Shown here: positions 24,273 through 32,057 of the stretch, piece after piece
Layout of the letters: the number at the start of each line of letters is the position of its first letter
Position numbering within the stretch: position 1 is the stretch's first letter
NCBI RefSeq assembly: GCF_000966195.1
Contig: NZ_LAHL01000003.1
Coordinates: forward strand, 124,001 to 188,000
Length of the DNA stretch: 64,000 nucleotides
Direction of reading: 5' to 3'
From: Domibacillus robiginosus
GTDB lineage: Bacteria > Bacillota > Bacilli > Bacillales > Domibacillaceae
Notes under the pieces: generated by a model
Told to the model about the DNA's origin: nothing
What the model saw: the letters and a program-made list of their open reading frames with translations, nothing else
Database searches by the model: none
Made by a program: the position numbers and the translations under genes

Positions 24273-26399
24273 ATGCTGGAAGAGGCACGCAGCTTTTTGC
24301 AGTCGCATTTCGGCTATGATTCGTTCCGGACGGGCCAGGAGCAGGCAATCTCCAATGTGCTCGGCGGCGAGAATACGATTTGTGTGATGCCGACAGGCGG
24401 AGGGAAGTCGATTTGCTACCAGATTCCGGCGCTTGTATTGGAAGGAACAACGATTGTTGTTTCACCGCTTATTTCATTAATGAAGGACCAGGTGGACGCA
24501 CTGCTTGCGGCTGGCATCCCGGCAGCGTACATTAACAGCACGATGACGGGCGCAGATATATATGAAACGATCAGAGGGGCGCGAAACGGAGAATATAAGC
24601 TTCTTTATATCGCCCCGGAGCGGCTTGAGTCGTTTTCTTTTATAGAAGATTTAAAAGAGCTGACAGTACCGCTTATTGCGGTTGATGAAGCACACTGTAT
24701 TTCCCAGTGGGGGCATGACTTCCGGCCGAGCTACCGCCACATTCAGCGAATAACTGAGCTGTTTCCAAATGATCCTGTTGTATTGGCGCTGACCGCTACA
24801 GCAACGCCGCACGTGCGCGAGGATATTTGCCGGCTTCTTTCGATCGAAGAGTCAAATACAGTCATAACGGGATTTGAACGGAAAAATTTATCGTTTTCTG
24901 TTATTCAGGGACAGGACCGGAATGGTTTTTTAAAAGACTATTTAAAGAAAAATGAAAAGGAATCCGGCATTATTTATGCGGCGACCCGTAAAACAGTTGA
25001 TGGGCTGCATGAACGCCTGCAGCGAGCCGGCATATCCGTCGCCCGCTATCACGGCGGAATGAGCGACATGGAACGAGAACGGGAGCAGGACCGATTTTTG
25101 GCGGATGAAGCGACCGTTATGGTGGCAACAAACGCATTTGGCATGGGGATTGATAAATCAAACATTCGGTACGTGATTCACTATCAGCTGCCGAAAAACA
25201 TGGAAAGCTATTATCAGGAAGCAGGCCGTGCGGGGCGTGATGGATTGGATAGTGAATGCATCGTTCTGTATTCGTCACAGGACGTACAGACGCAGCGCTT
25301 TTTAATTGACCAGTCACTCGAGCGTGACCGCATTCCGCAGGAGCTTGAAAAGCTGCAGGGAATGGTAGATTACTGCCATACGGAAAAATGCCTGCAGCAA
25401 TTTATTGTGGCGTATTTCGGCGATCCGACTGCCAGACCATGCGGCCGCTGCGGTAACTGCACCGATTCACGCAGCAGTGTAGATGTGACGAAAGAAGCAC
25501 AAATGGTGCTTTCCTGCGTGATTCGGATGGGGCAGCGATTCGGCAAAGCGATGACCGCACAGGTGCTGACGGGATCACGGAATAAAAAGTTAATCGAATT
25601 CGGCTTTGACAGCTTATCTACCTATGGCATTTTAAAACAGCAAAGCGTGAAAGATGTAACAAACTTTATTGAATTTTTGATTTCGCAGGAGCTGATCGGC
25701 GTTGAGCAAAAGCAGTATCCGACCATTTTTGTAACGGAGCAGGGACGCGACGTGCTGCTGGGAAAACAGCCGGTTATGCGCAAGGAAGCAGTGCGGACGA
25801 AAAAAATCGCCACAGACGATCCGCTGTTCGATGTGCTTCGCGCGCTGCGCAAAGAAATGGCGGAGGCGGCGGGCGTACCGCCATTCGTGATTTTTTCGGA
25901 TAATACATTGCACGATATGTGTGCCAAGCTGCCGATGGACGAAGAAGATTTTCTTTCTGTCAGCGGTGTAGGGGAAAGTAAAATGGCAAAATACGGAGCT
26001 GCCTTTTTAGCCGAAATCAAAGCGTACACGGAGGAACATCCAGAGCGGCAAAAGGGAATTGCCGCAGAGCCTGTCGCGGTAATCCCGAAAAAGAAATCGG
26101 TGAATTCCTATTTGGATACACTTGAGCTTCACCAAAAAGGACTGACGGCTGAAGCAATCGCGGCGGAGCGGGAGCTGACGGTTGGCACCGTGGAAAATCA
26201 TTTGATTCAATGCATGGAAGAAGGACTGGATGTGAATCTTGATCTGCTTGTGCCGGCCCAGTACCATGAAGCGCTCCAGCGGGCTGTTGAGGAAGCGGGC
26301 GCAGACCGCTTAAAGCCCATTAAAGAACATGTGCCGGAAGAGATTACGTATGGCATGATCAAAGTGTATCTTGAAATGCGGAGACGGAACCATGTTTGA
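24273..26399 (+). CDS. recQ: RecQ-family ATP-dependent DNA helicase
   Basis: A 708-residue 3'-5' helicase. The N-terminal Q-motif FGYDSFRTGQEQAI, Walker A MPTGGGKSICYQ, VDEAHCISQWGHDFRPSY and GRAGRDG are all present. The RQC zinc site uses Cys in KCLQQF, PCGRCGNC. A winged helix follows, then an HRDC domain around residues 520-595 and an extra C-terminal helix-turn-helix (LTAEAIAAERELTVGTVENH). GAGGTG precedes ATG 24273. The last eight bases overlap the start of an Fe-S nuclease gene, an arrangement that suggests joint action on DNA ends. Confidence 0.94.
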   Translation: MLEEARSFLQSHFGYDSFRTGQEQAISNVLGGENTICVMPTGGGKSICYQIPALVLEGTTIVVSPLISLMKDQVDALLAAGIPAAYINSTMTGADIYETIRGARNGEYKLLYIAPERLESFSFIEDLKELTVPLIAVDEAHCISQWGHDFRPSYRHIQRITELFPNDPVVLALTATATPHVREDICRLLSIEESNTVITGFERKNLSFSVIQGQDRNGFLKDYLKKNEKESGIIYAATRKTVDGLHERLQRAGISVARYHGGMSDMEREREQDRFLADEATVMVATNAFGMGIDKSNIRYVIHYQLPKNMESYYQEAGRAGRDGLDSECIVLYSSQDVQTQRFLIDQSLERDRIPQELEKLQGMVDYCHTEKCLQQFIVAYFGDPTARPCGRCGNCTDSRSSVDVTKEAQMVLSCVIRMGQRFGKAMTAQVLTGSRNKKLIEFGFDSLSTYGILKQQSVKDVTNFIEFLISQELIGVEQKQYPTIFVTEQGRDVLLGKQPVMRKEAVRTKKIATDDPLFDVLRALRKEMAEAAGVPPFVIFSDNTLHDMCAKLPMDEEDFLSVSGVGESKMAKYGAAFLAEIKAYTEEHPERQKGIAAEPVAVIPKKKSVNSYLDTLELHQKGLTAEAIAAERELTVGTVENHLIQCMEEGLDVNLDLLVPAQYHEALQRAVEEAGADRLKPIKEHVPEEITYGMIKVYLEMRRRNHV

Positions 26400-27327
26400 G
26401 GTAAAGGAGTTTCCCGAGTTTTCCTGGTCGTTTTCACGTCACAAAACCTTGATGACGTGTGCCAGAAAATACGCCTATGATTATTATGCCGGCCATAACG
26501 GCTGGCTGTATGACGCAGACGAAGCCGTCAAGCATGTGTACCGGCTGAAAAAGCTGAAAAACGTGCCGATTGCGTTCGGGCAAATTGTGCATGAGCTGGC
26601 AGAAAAAGCATTGCGTACTTTTCTTCAGCACGGTTATGTCATGACAGAAGCAGAGCTTACAGCAGCGGCAAGGGATATGCTGAACCGGGCGTACCTGGAC
26701 TCGCGTGACCGGAAGCAGCAGTGGATGCAAAAGCCGGCCCGCTTTCATATGCTGTACGATATGTACTACGAAGGCGAGCTCAACCGGATGGAAGCAGAAG
26801 AATACAGGCGGCGCCTGTCCATTGTATTTAAACACTTTTTAGCCAGCGGTTCATTCCGCGACATCACTGATCGTCCGCAGACAATGCAGTTTCAACAGGC
26901 CGAGGAATTCCGCTTTATGACCGTTGACGGCGTAAAGATTTTCGTTGTAATGGATCTTTTATACCGTGATTTGGAAACGAATAAATGGGTCATTGTTGAC
27001 TGGAAAACGGGCAAAGAAGCAGAGGATGACCGGAGCCAGCTGGCACTGTACGCGTATTACTTGATGCAAAAATACGGCGCACGTGTAGAAGAAATTCAAA
27101 TCCGGAATGAATATGTGTTGACGGGTGTCCAAAGGACATACACACTGCGTGAAGCGGATATTGCGCTTATGCTGGAGAAAATGAAGCAAAGCGTTCATAT
27201 GATGCGTCGCTATCAGCTTGATATTCTTTCAAATGAACCAGCTGAACTTGATGACTTCCCGCGAACCTCGTACGAGCAGCGCTGCCATACCTGCAATTAT
27301 AAAGAGATTTGCCTTGCACCGTCCTAG
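26392..27327 (+). CDS. PD-(D/E)xK nuclease with AddB/Cas4-type Fe-S cysteines
   Basis: A 311-residue nuclease of the RecB/AddB/Cas4 superfamily. Catalytic elements are the early His in FGQIVHELAEKA, Asp in VVMDLLYRD, and D-W-K in VIVDWKTGK. Four cysteines, C23 (TCARKYAY) and C298, C301, C307 (CHTCNYKEIC), match the split 1+3 pattern that binds a 4Fe-4S cluster in AddB, Cas4 and Dna2. ATG 26392 overlaps recQ by eight bases. The stop codon TAG lies inside its own terminator hairpin. It is a stand-alone nuclease rather than a fragment of addB, since both ends are intact. Confidence 0.88.
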   Translation: MFEVKEFPEFSWSFSRHKTLMTCARKYAYDYYAGHNGWLYDADEAVKHVYRLKKLKNVPIAFGQIVHELAEKALRTFLQHGYVMTEAELTAAARDMLNRAYLDSRDRKQQWMQKPARFHMLYDMYYEGELNRMEAEEYRRRLSIVFKHFLASGSFRDITDRPQTMQFQQAEEFRFMTVDGVKIFVVMDLLYRDLETNKWVIVDWKTGKEAEDDRSQLALYAYYLMQKYGARVEEIQIRNEYVLTGVQRTYTLREADIALMLEKMKQSVHMMRRYQLDILSNEPAELDDFPRTSYEQRCHTCNYKEICLAPS

Positions 27328-27340
27328 GACGGTGCTTTTT
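27316..27340 (+). terminator. Terminator of the recQ-nuclease operon
   Basis: GCACCGTCC / GGACGGTGC with a two-base centre is followed by TTTTT. The hairpin contains the nuclease stop codon (27325-27327). Confidence 0.85.
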
Positions 27341-27419
27341 GTTTTAAAAAAGGGCAGAACGGTAAAAGTAGCTAGAAAGAGATACGGTCGTATAAAAACG
27401 AAACGAAGGAGTTTTTTAA

Positions 27420-27890
27420 ATGAAGGTCTTGAATGGAAAAAAGCTGGCCTCCAGTGTACTGCTGCCGGTCGTCGGCGGATCGATTGTCGGTGCAATTGCC
27501 AATCAAAACACGAAAGAAGACTATCGCCAGTTAAAAAAGCCGTCCTTTTCACCGCCAGGCTGGGTATTTCCCGTGGTTTGGACAGGTCTTTACACGGTAA
27601 TGGGCATTGCCAAGTACCGCGCATCAATACGGGAGCCGAAAACCGCGATTCCTTACAATATCCAGCTGGGATTGAACTTTTTATGGTCGTTTTTATTTTT
27701 CCGATGGGGGCTGCGCGGAACCGCTTTTGCAGAAATAGCGCTGATGCTCGGAGCTATTACGTGGACAACGTATGAATTTTATCAGGCGGATATAGCAGCC
27801 GGTACTTTGATGGTGCCTTATGCTGCCTGGGTCACGTTTGCGCTTGGATTAAACTATTCGATCTGGTCTTTAAACAGAGCTCATTCGTAA
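27420..27890 (+). CDS. TspO/MBR-family tryptophan-rich sensory protein
   Basis: A 156-residue membrane protein with five hydrophobic segments. Signature stretches are KKPSFSPPGWVFPVVWTGLY, NIQLGLNFLWSFLFF and MVPYAAWVTFALGLNYSIW. TspO proteins bind porphyrins and sterol-like ligands. In bacteria they take part in tetrapyrrole or stress responses. CGAAGGAG precedes ATG 27420. It is monocistronic, with terminators on both sides. Confidence 0.92.
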   Translation: MKVLNGKKLASSVLLPVVGGSIVGAIANQNTKEDYRQLKKPSFSPPGWVFPVVWTGLYTVMGIAKYRASIREPKTAIPYNIQLGLNFLWSFLFFRWGLRGTAFAEIALMLGAITWTTYEFYQADIAAGTLMVPYAAWVTFALGLNYSIWSLNRAHS

Positions 27891-27904
27891 AGGGTGAGCT
27901 TTTT
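27878..27904 (+). terminator. Terminator after the tspO-like gene
   Basis: AGCTCA / TGAGCT arms enclose the stop codon of the gene and are followed by TTTTT. The stem is short, so strength is moderate. Confidence 0.65.
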
Positions 27905-27906
27905 CG

Positions 27907-27936
27907 TTGAATAAATATCAGTTTAACATTAAACTG
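27907..27936 (+). promoter_or_regulatory. Promoter with overlapping MarR-type operator
   Basis: TTGAAT (27907-27912) and TAAACT (27930-27935) are 17 bases apart. A perfect 18-base palindrome, CAGTTTAACATTAAACTG (27919-27936), covers the spacer and -10. That placement is what one expects for autorepression by the MarR protein encoded next. Confidence 0.68.
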
Positions 27937-27964
27937 AAAAAGCAATGGAAGGGAAGTGAGCCGG

Positions 27965-28381
27965 ATGCAAAAACGGGAGCGAATGATCAGTATTCTAGCC
28001 TGGTTTCGGCTGTCACGCTTTTACAATGAAAGTATCCGCAGATCTAATCAGCATTTAAAGAAATGGGGATTGTCTGTTGCTCAATTTGACGCCCTGGCTC
28101 AAATCGGAGCGGGCGGCCGTATCTGCCAGCAGGATTTAGCCGAAAAGCTGCTCGTCACAAAAGGCAACGTAACGCATATGCTTTCGAAAATGGAAGCACG
28201 GGGCTGGATTGAGCGGGAGCGGGAGTGGAAAACAAAATATATTACATTGACCCAATCGGGCAGAACACTTTTAAATGAAGTACTGCCCGTACAGGAACAG
28301 TTTCAAGCCGATCAGTTTGGCAGGCTTTCAATAGAAGAAAAAAAACAGCTGCTCGCGCTGCTGAAAAAAATGCAGTCTTAA
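27965..28381 (+). CDS. MarR-family transcriptional regulator (MhqR-like)
   Basis: A 138-residue winged-helix dimer. Core segments are LSVAQFDALAQIGAGG, CQQDLAEKLLVTKGNVTHML (recognition helix) and RGWIEREREWKTKYITLT (wing). ATG 27965 is chosen because GAAGGGAAG is at the right distance; the GTG nine bases earlier touches it. It is separated by only 14 bases from a ring-cleaving dioxygenase, the same pairing as MhqR with its quinone-detoxification targets in B. subtilis. Repression relieved by quinones or phenolic electrophiles is inferred from that parallel. Confidence 0.85.
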   Translation: MQKRERMISILAWFRLSRFYNESIRRSNQHLKKWGLSVAQFDALAQIGAGGRICQQDLAEKLLVTKGNVTHMLSKMEARGWIEREREWKTKYITLTQSGRTLLNEVLPVQEQFQADQFGRLSIEEKKQLLALLKKMQS

Positions 28382-28395
28382 AAGGGAGGATTATA

Positions 28396-29367
28396 ATGCA
28401 ATTCAAAGGGATTCATCACGTATCAGCCATTACCGCCAATGCAGCCAAAAATGTCACGTTTTACACAGAAGTGATGGGGATGCGTTTGATTAAAAAAACA
28501 GTGAACCAGGATGCGACATCGATGTATCACTTGTTTTATGGAGATGAAAAAGGAAATCCCGGAACAGAGCTGACGTTTTTTGAAATTTCGATGGCTGCAC
28601 CCAATCACAATGGAAACAATTCTATTTCAGGATTATCGCTTCGTGTGCCGAACGATGCGGCACTCGTTTACTGGCAAAACCGATTTGACGAATTTGGTGT
28701 GGCGCACCAGGACGTGATCGACCAGGGCGGACGAAAAGCATTGCCGTTTCAGGATTTTGAAGGCCAGCGCTTTTTCCTTGTGTCAGATGAAGGGAACGAT
28801 GGTGTTGCAGGCGGCAAGCCGTGGGAAAAAAGTGCAGTACCCGCCGAGGTTGGCGTTATTGGACTCGGACCGGTTCATTTAACGGTACCTTCTGCAGAAC
28901 CGACTGCCAGGACACTAACCGAACTGATGGGCTTTCGTGAAGTGAACCGTTATCCGTCGCCTGTAGAAGGACAGCCGGAGGTCATTGTATTTGAGACGGG
29001 AGAAGGCGGCACGGGCGCGGAGGTACACGTAGAAGAGCGAAATGATCTTCCGCCGGAGCGTCCGGGACGCGGTGGTGTCCACCATGTGGCTTTCCGGGTG
29101 GAAGATGAAGATGAACTGCGGCAGTGGATTGACCATCTTCGAGAAGCCCGTATTGGCAACTCGGGGTTTGTAGACCGCTTTTACTTTAAATCGCTTTACT
29201 TCCGTGAAGCAAACCGTATTTTGTTTGAAGTGGCGACAGACGGGCCGGGTTTTGATACGGATGAAGACTTGGAGCACCTTGGCGAATCGCTGGCTCTGCC
29301 GCCATTTCTGGAGCCGGAGCGTGAGCAGATTGAAGCGCGCTTAAAGCCGCTGCCAACCAGGTTATAA
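28396..29367 (+). CDS. Ring-cleaving dioxygenase, VOC superfamily (MhqO/MhqE-like)
   Basis: A 323-residue protein made of two glyoxalase/extradiol-dioxygenase modules. The first starts GIHHVSAITANAAKNVTFYT. The second has LGPVHLTVPS, RGGVHHVAFRV and the metal Glu in REANRILFEVATDGPGF. B. subtilis MhqA, MhqE and MhqO are of this type and detoxify hydroquinones under MhqR. AAGGGAGG precedes ATG 28396. It is co-transcribed with the MarR gene 14 bases upstream. Confidence 0.9.
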   Translation: MQFKGIHHVSAITANAAKNVTFYTEVMGMRLIKKTVNQDATSMYHLFYGDEKGNPGTELTFFEISMAAPNHNGNNSISGLSLRVPNDAALVYWQNRFDEFGVAHQDVIDQGGRKALPFQDFEGQRFFLVSDEGNDGVAGGKPWEKSAVPAEVGVIGLGPVHLTVPSAEPTARTLTELMGFREVNRYPSPVEGQPEVIVFETGEGGTGAEVHVEERNDLPPERPGRGGVHHVAFRVEDEDELRQWIDHLREARIGNSGFVDRFYFKSLYFREANRILFEVATDGPGFDTDEDLEHLGESLALPPFLEPEREQIEARLKPLPTRL

Positions 29368-29369
29368 TG

Positions 29370-29412
29370 AAAAAACAAGCTCTCTTCGTTTAAGAAGAGA
29401 GCTTGTTTTTTT
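29370..29412. terminator. Bidirectional terminator between dioxygenase and SLH surface protein
   Basis: A long perfect stem (AACAAGCTCTCTTC with its complement) encloses GTTTAA and has A and T tracts on either side. It serves both convergent genes. Confidence 0.9.
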
Positions 29413-31522
29413 ATTTTACGGCCGATTCAATTTCCTGAAATGCCCAGTGATTAGCGGGGACATCGCTAAAGGAAGCCGTATTTTGATCTGATGCTTCCCG
29501 GTTAAACAGCTGATGCAGCACTTTTACTGCTTCTGCGCGTGTGACCGTTTGATCAGGGCGAAATTCACCATTGCTGTATCCGCTCATTAGTCCAGCCGAA
29601 GAAACAGCCCGAATAGTTTCTGCTGCCCAATGATTGTCTGCAACATCCGGATAAGCAGCAGCTGCTGGTTTAGCCGCACAGTAAGAAGCAAAAGCGGCAT
29701 CGTCGCAAACCGAATCCATATAACGGCTGGCAATAGCCGCAAACTGGGCGCGTGTCAGCGGTTCTGCCGGGCCGAATGTGCCGTTTGATTTGCCGCTGAT
29801 CAGTCCTGCTTCTGACACGGCCGCAATCGAATCTGCAAAACGGCTTCCAGCTGGAACATCCTTAAATGGGGAGCCTGAACCGGCAACACCAAGATTACCA
29901 GCTAAAAAAGCAGTCAATTCACCGCGTGTGACCGGCTGATCCGGCCGAAATGTGCCGTCCGTGAATCCATGAATATAGCTGCTTTTTCCAATCGAAGCCG
30001 CACCGTTGTATTGAAGGGCGGATACCGTACCGCTTACTTCATTGCCGATCAGTAAAACCGGTTTTTTGGTCGGGCTTTTTTCTGCAGGGATAAAATCAAA
30101 TCCTTCCGGCGCCACATCACCGGCGATTTTGTCACTGAAATCACGGGTATTCGTGTAATTGAGAAAAACTGGATTTTCCGGATTGGAAATATCATAGGTC
30201 ATCACACCACCGATACGCTCAAGCCCGATCATTGCTACAAGTTTGCCATCTACAATGCCGGTTTTAATTTCTTCTGGCTCCGGCCCTTTTTTGGCACTGC
30301 GCTTATCCAGTTCATCGTCATCGTTAGACCAGTTAAAATACTCTGGCAGGCGCTCTGCTGTAATCGTTTCAAAATCACTGCCGCTGTCAAATACCTGCTC
30401 CATCGTAGACGCTTTCCAGATGGAGAATGAACGTCCGCCAAGCGTATAAACAGCATCCGTTCCGCGATCTGTCAGCACCTCCAGCTTATCGTAGGCGTCT
30501 GTTCCTTTCATCGAGCTGTCCGGCAGGTTTTCTTTCCAGTCGCCAAAGTCTGCGATATTCACAAACTCCTCCCATTCTGTCGCGTCTCCTTCATTGGCCG
30601 TTAGTAAATAATCTTCTCCATTTACGGTAATGGCGGAGATGGCATCAGGCATATAGGCGCCAAGAACCGGCAGTGGTTCAATCTCGATTCTTCCATCTCG
30701 TTTTGCGTCCAGTGCATTTTCTGCTTTGGAATGGTCTTTGTAGCCAAGGGAACGAACAGACTGAACTTCGCCTGCTTTCACATCAACCGCAGCGATTGCA
30801 TTGTTTTCTTGCAGTGTCACGTAAGCAGTAGAGCCGTCAGCTGAAAGCGCAATATACTCCGGTTCCAGGTCGGTTGCGGCAGATCCTGCGCGAATGTGAA
30901 CATCATCTGCAATAACGGATTGGTCCGTAAACGGAACCTGTGTAACCGAGTCGCTTGCTGTTTCAACAATGGTGACCGAACCAGCCGGATCCGTCCCGTT
31001 TTCAACACCCATACGCGGCTCTCCTTCATTCGCGCTCAAAATGAACCGGCCGTCTTCAGTAAAGGTAACCATATCAGGCTGTACACCTGCTTCGTACGTA
31101 TGTAAAAGCTTGCCGTCTAAATCCATCACAATAATTTTCCCGTTTTTTGCGTAGTCTTTATGCTGCACAGCCGCTGCAACGTAATTTTCATTAATAGAAA
31201 TACTGGTCACATCTCCGTACGTAAAAGAAGAGGAATTCACAAGCTCCGGCACATTAATTTCTTTTTGCTTTTTCATTTCTCCTTTTTGAAGAGACACGAT
31301 ATCAATTTTTTGATTTTTTCCGTTAATCACGTAAAACGTATTTTTGCCGGCATGGTATTTTACAATTTCCGCTACACCGCCGTCTTCATCGGCTGCCCCG
31401 GATGTATAAGAAGCTATTTTCTTTACACTAAGCTCATTTTTAAACGCTGCTTCTGTCGCTGCAGGTGTAAGCAATGAAGCCGTTAATACGGCAGAAGCCG
31501 TCCACTTGATCCAATTTTTCAC
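29411..31522 (-). CDS. Choice-of-anchor I/phytase-like surface protein with three SLH domains
   Basis: A 703-residue secreted protein. A signal peptide runs to about residue 25 (LTASLLTPAATEAA). Residues 30-510 form a beta-propeller-like domain of the choice-of-anchor I family: YGDVTSISINENYVAAAVQ, SANEGEPR, LLTANEGDATEW, APEGFDFIPAEKSPT. Some members are annotated as alkaline phosphatases. Three SLH repeats follow to the end (DGTFRPDQPVTRGELTAFLA; NGTFGPAEPLTRAQFAAIAS; NGEFRPDQTVTRAEAVKVLH) and should hold it on the wall polysaccharide. GTG 31522 is used, with AGGA seven bases upstream. It is monocistronic. Confidence 0.85.
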   Translation of the reverse strand: MKNWIKWTASAVLTASLLTPAATEAAFKNELSVKKIASYTSGAADEDGGVAEIVKYHAGKNTFYVINGKNQKIDIVSLQKGEMKKQKEINVPELVNSSSFTYGDVTSISINENYVAAAVQHKDYAKNGKIIVMDLDGKLLHTYEAGVQPDMVTFTEDGRFILSANEGEPRMGVENGTDPAGSVTIVETASDSVTQVPFTDQSVIADDVHIRAGSAATDLEPEYIALSADGSTAYVTLQENNAIAAVDVKAGEVQSVRSLGYKDHSKAENALDAKRDGRIEIEPLPVLGAYMPDAISAITVNGEDYLLTANEGDATEWEEFVNIADFGDWKENLPDSSMKGTDAYDKLEVLTDRGTDAVYTLGGRSFSIWKASTMEQVFDSGSDFETITAERLPEYFNWSNDDDELDKRSAKKGPEPEEIKTGIVDGKLVAMIGLERIGGVMTYDISNPENPVFLNYTNTRDFSDKIAGDVAPEGFDFIPAEKSPTKKPVLLIGNEVSGTVSALQYNGAASIGKSSYIHGFTDGTFRPDQPVTRGELTAFLAGNLGVAGSGSPFKDVPAGSRFADSIAAVSEAGLISGKSNGTFGPAEPLTRAQFAAIASRYMDSVCDDAAFASYCAAKPAAAAYPDVADNHWAAETIRAVSSAGLMSGYSNGEFRPDQTVTRAEAVKVLHQLFNREASDQNTASFSDVPANHWAFQEIESAVK

Positions 31523-31630
31523 CAAAATTTCCTCACTCGCTTTTTCTTTTTATCGTAGCAGGCTTATATAGTCGTGGTATGAACGCCATGTAAACGTTTT
31601 GTAAAATCAGACGAATTGTCCAAATTTTGT

Positions 31631-31657
31631 TTAACAAAAGAAAGAACGTGCCGATAT
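31631..31657 (+). promoter_or_regulatory. Sigma-D promoter of the flaG-fliD-fliS-fliT operon
   Basis: A perfect sigma-D -10, GCCGATAT (31650-31657), lies 15 bases after TTAA (31631-31634; consensus TAAA). It is 35 bases upstream of flaG. This matches late flagellar control in Bacillus. Confidence 0.85.
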
Positions 31658-31692
31658 AAAAGAAAGAAAATGTGCATAAAGGGGGCAAAACG

Positions 31693-32043
31693 ATGGTTGA
31701 TCGTATAGGAGAGAGCGCCATACCGGCAATCGCCAGATCAGTTGAAGCAAACGAAGTGAAAGCGGCAGAAGCAGAGCAAAAGCCTGCAGCAGAAGCGGCT
31801 GAGCAGCGCGTTCCATTAAAAGAGGAGGAGCTGCAAAAGTTTGCGGATCAGGTCAATACGTTTTTGCAGCCGACCCAGACGCACGTCCAATTTGAATACC
31901 ACGATGAACTGGAGGAATATTACGCAGTGATCGTGGACAACAACTCAGAAGAAATTATTAAAGAAATTCCATCCAAAAAAATATTGGATATGTATGCAGC
32001 AATGACCGAATTTATCGGCTTATTCGTCGATAAAAAAGCGTAG
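31693..32043 (+). CDS. flaG: FlaG-family flagellar protein
   Basis: A 116-residue FlaG/YvyC protein. The variable, Ala/Glu-rich N-terminus is followed by the conserved beta region VNTFLQPTQTHVQFEYHDEL and YYAVIVDNNSEEIIKEIP, ending KKILDMYAAMTEFIGLFVD. It affects filament length in other bacteria. ATG 31693 follows AAAGGGGGC; an upstream extension lacks a site. It heads the flaG-fliD-fliS-fliT operon, the B. subtilis order. Confidence 0.9.
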   Translation: MVDRIGESAIPAIARSVEANEVKAAEAEQKPAAEAAEQRVPLKEEELQKFADQVNTFLQPTQTHVQFEYHDELEEYYAVIVDNNSEEIIKEIPSKKILDMYAAMTEFIGLFVDKKA

Positions 32044-32057
32044 GGAGGACAACGACT

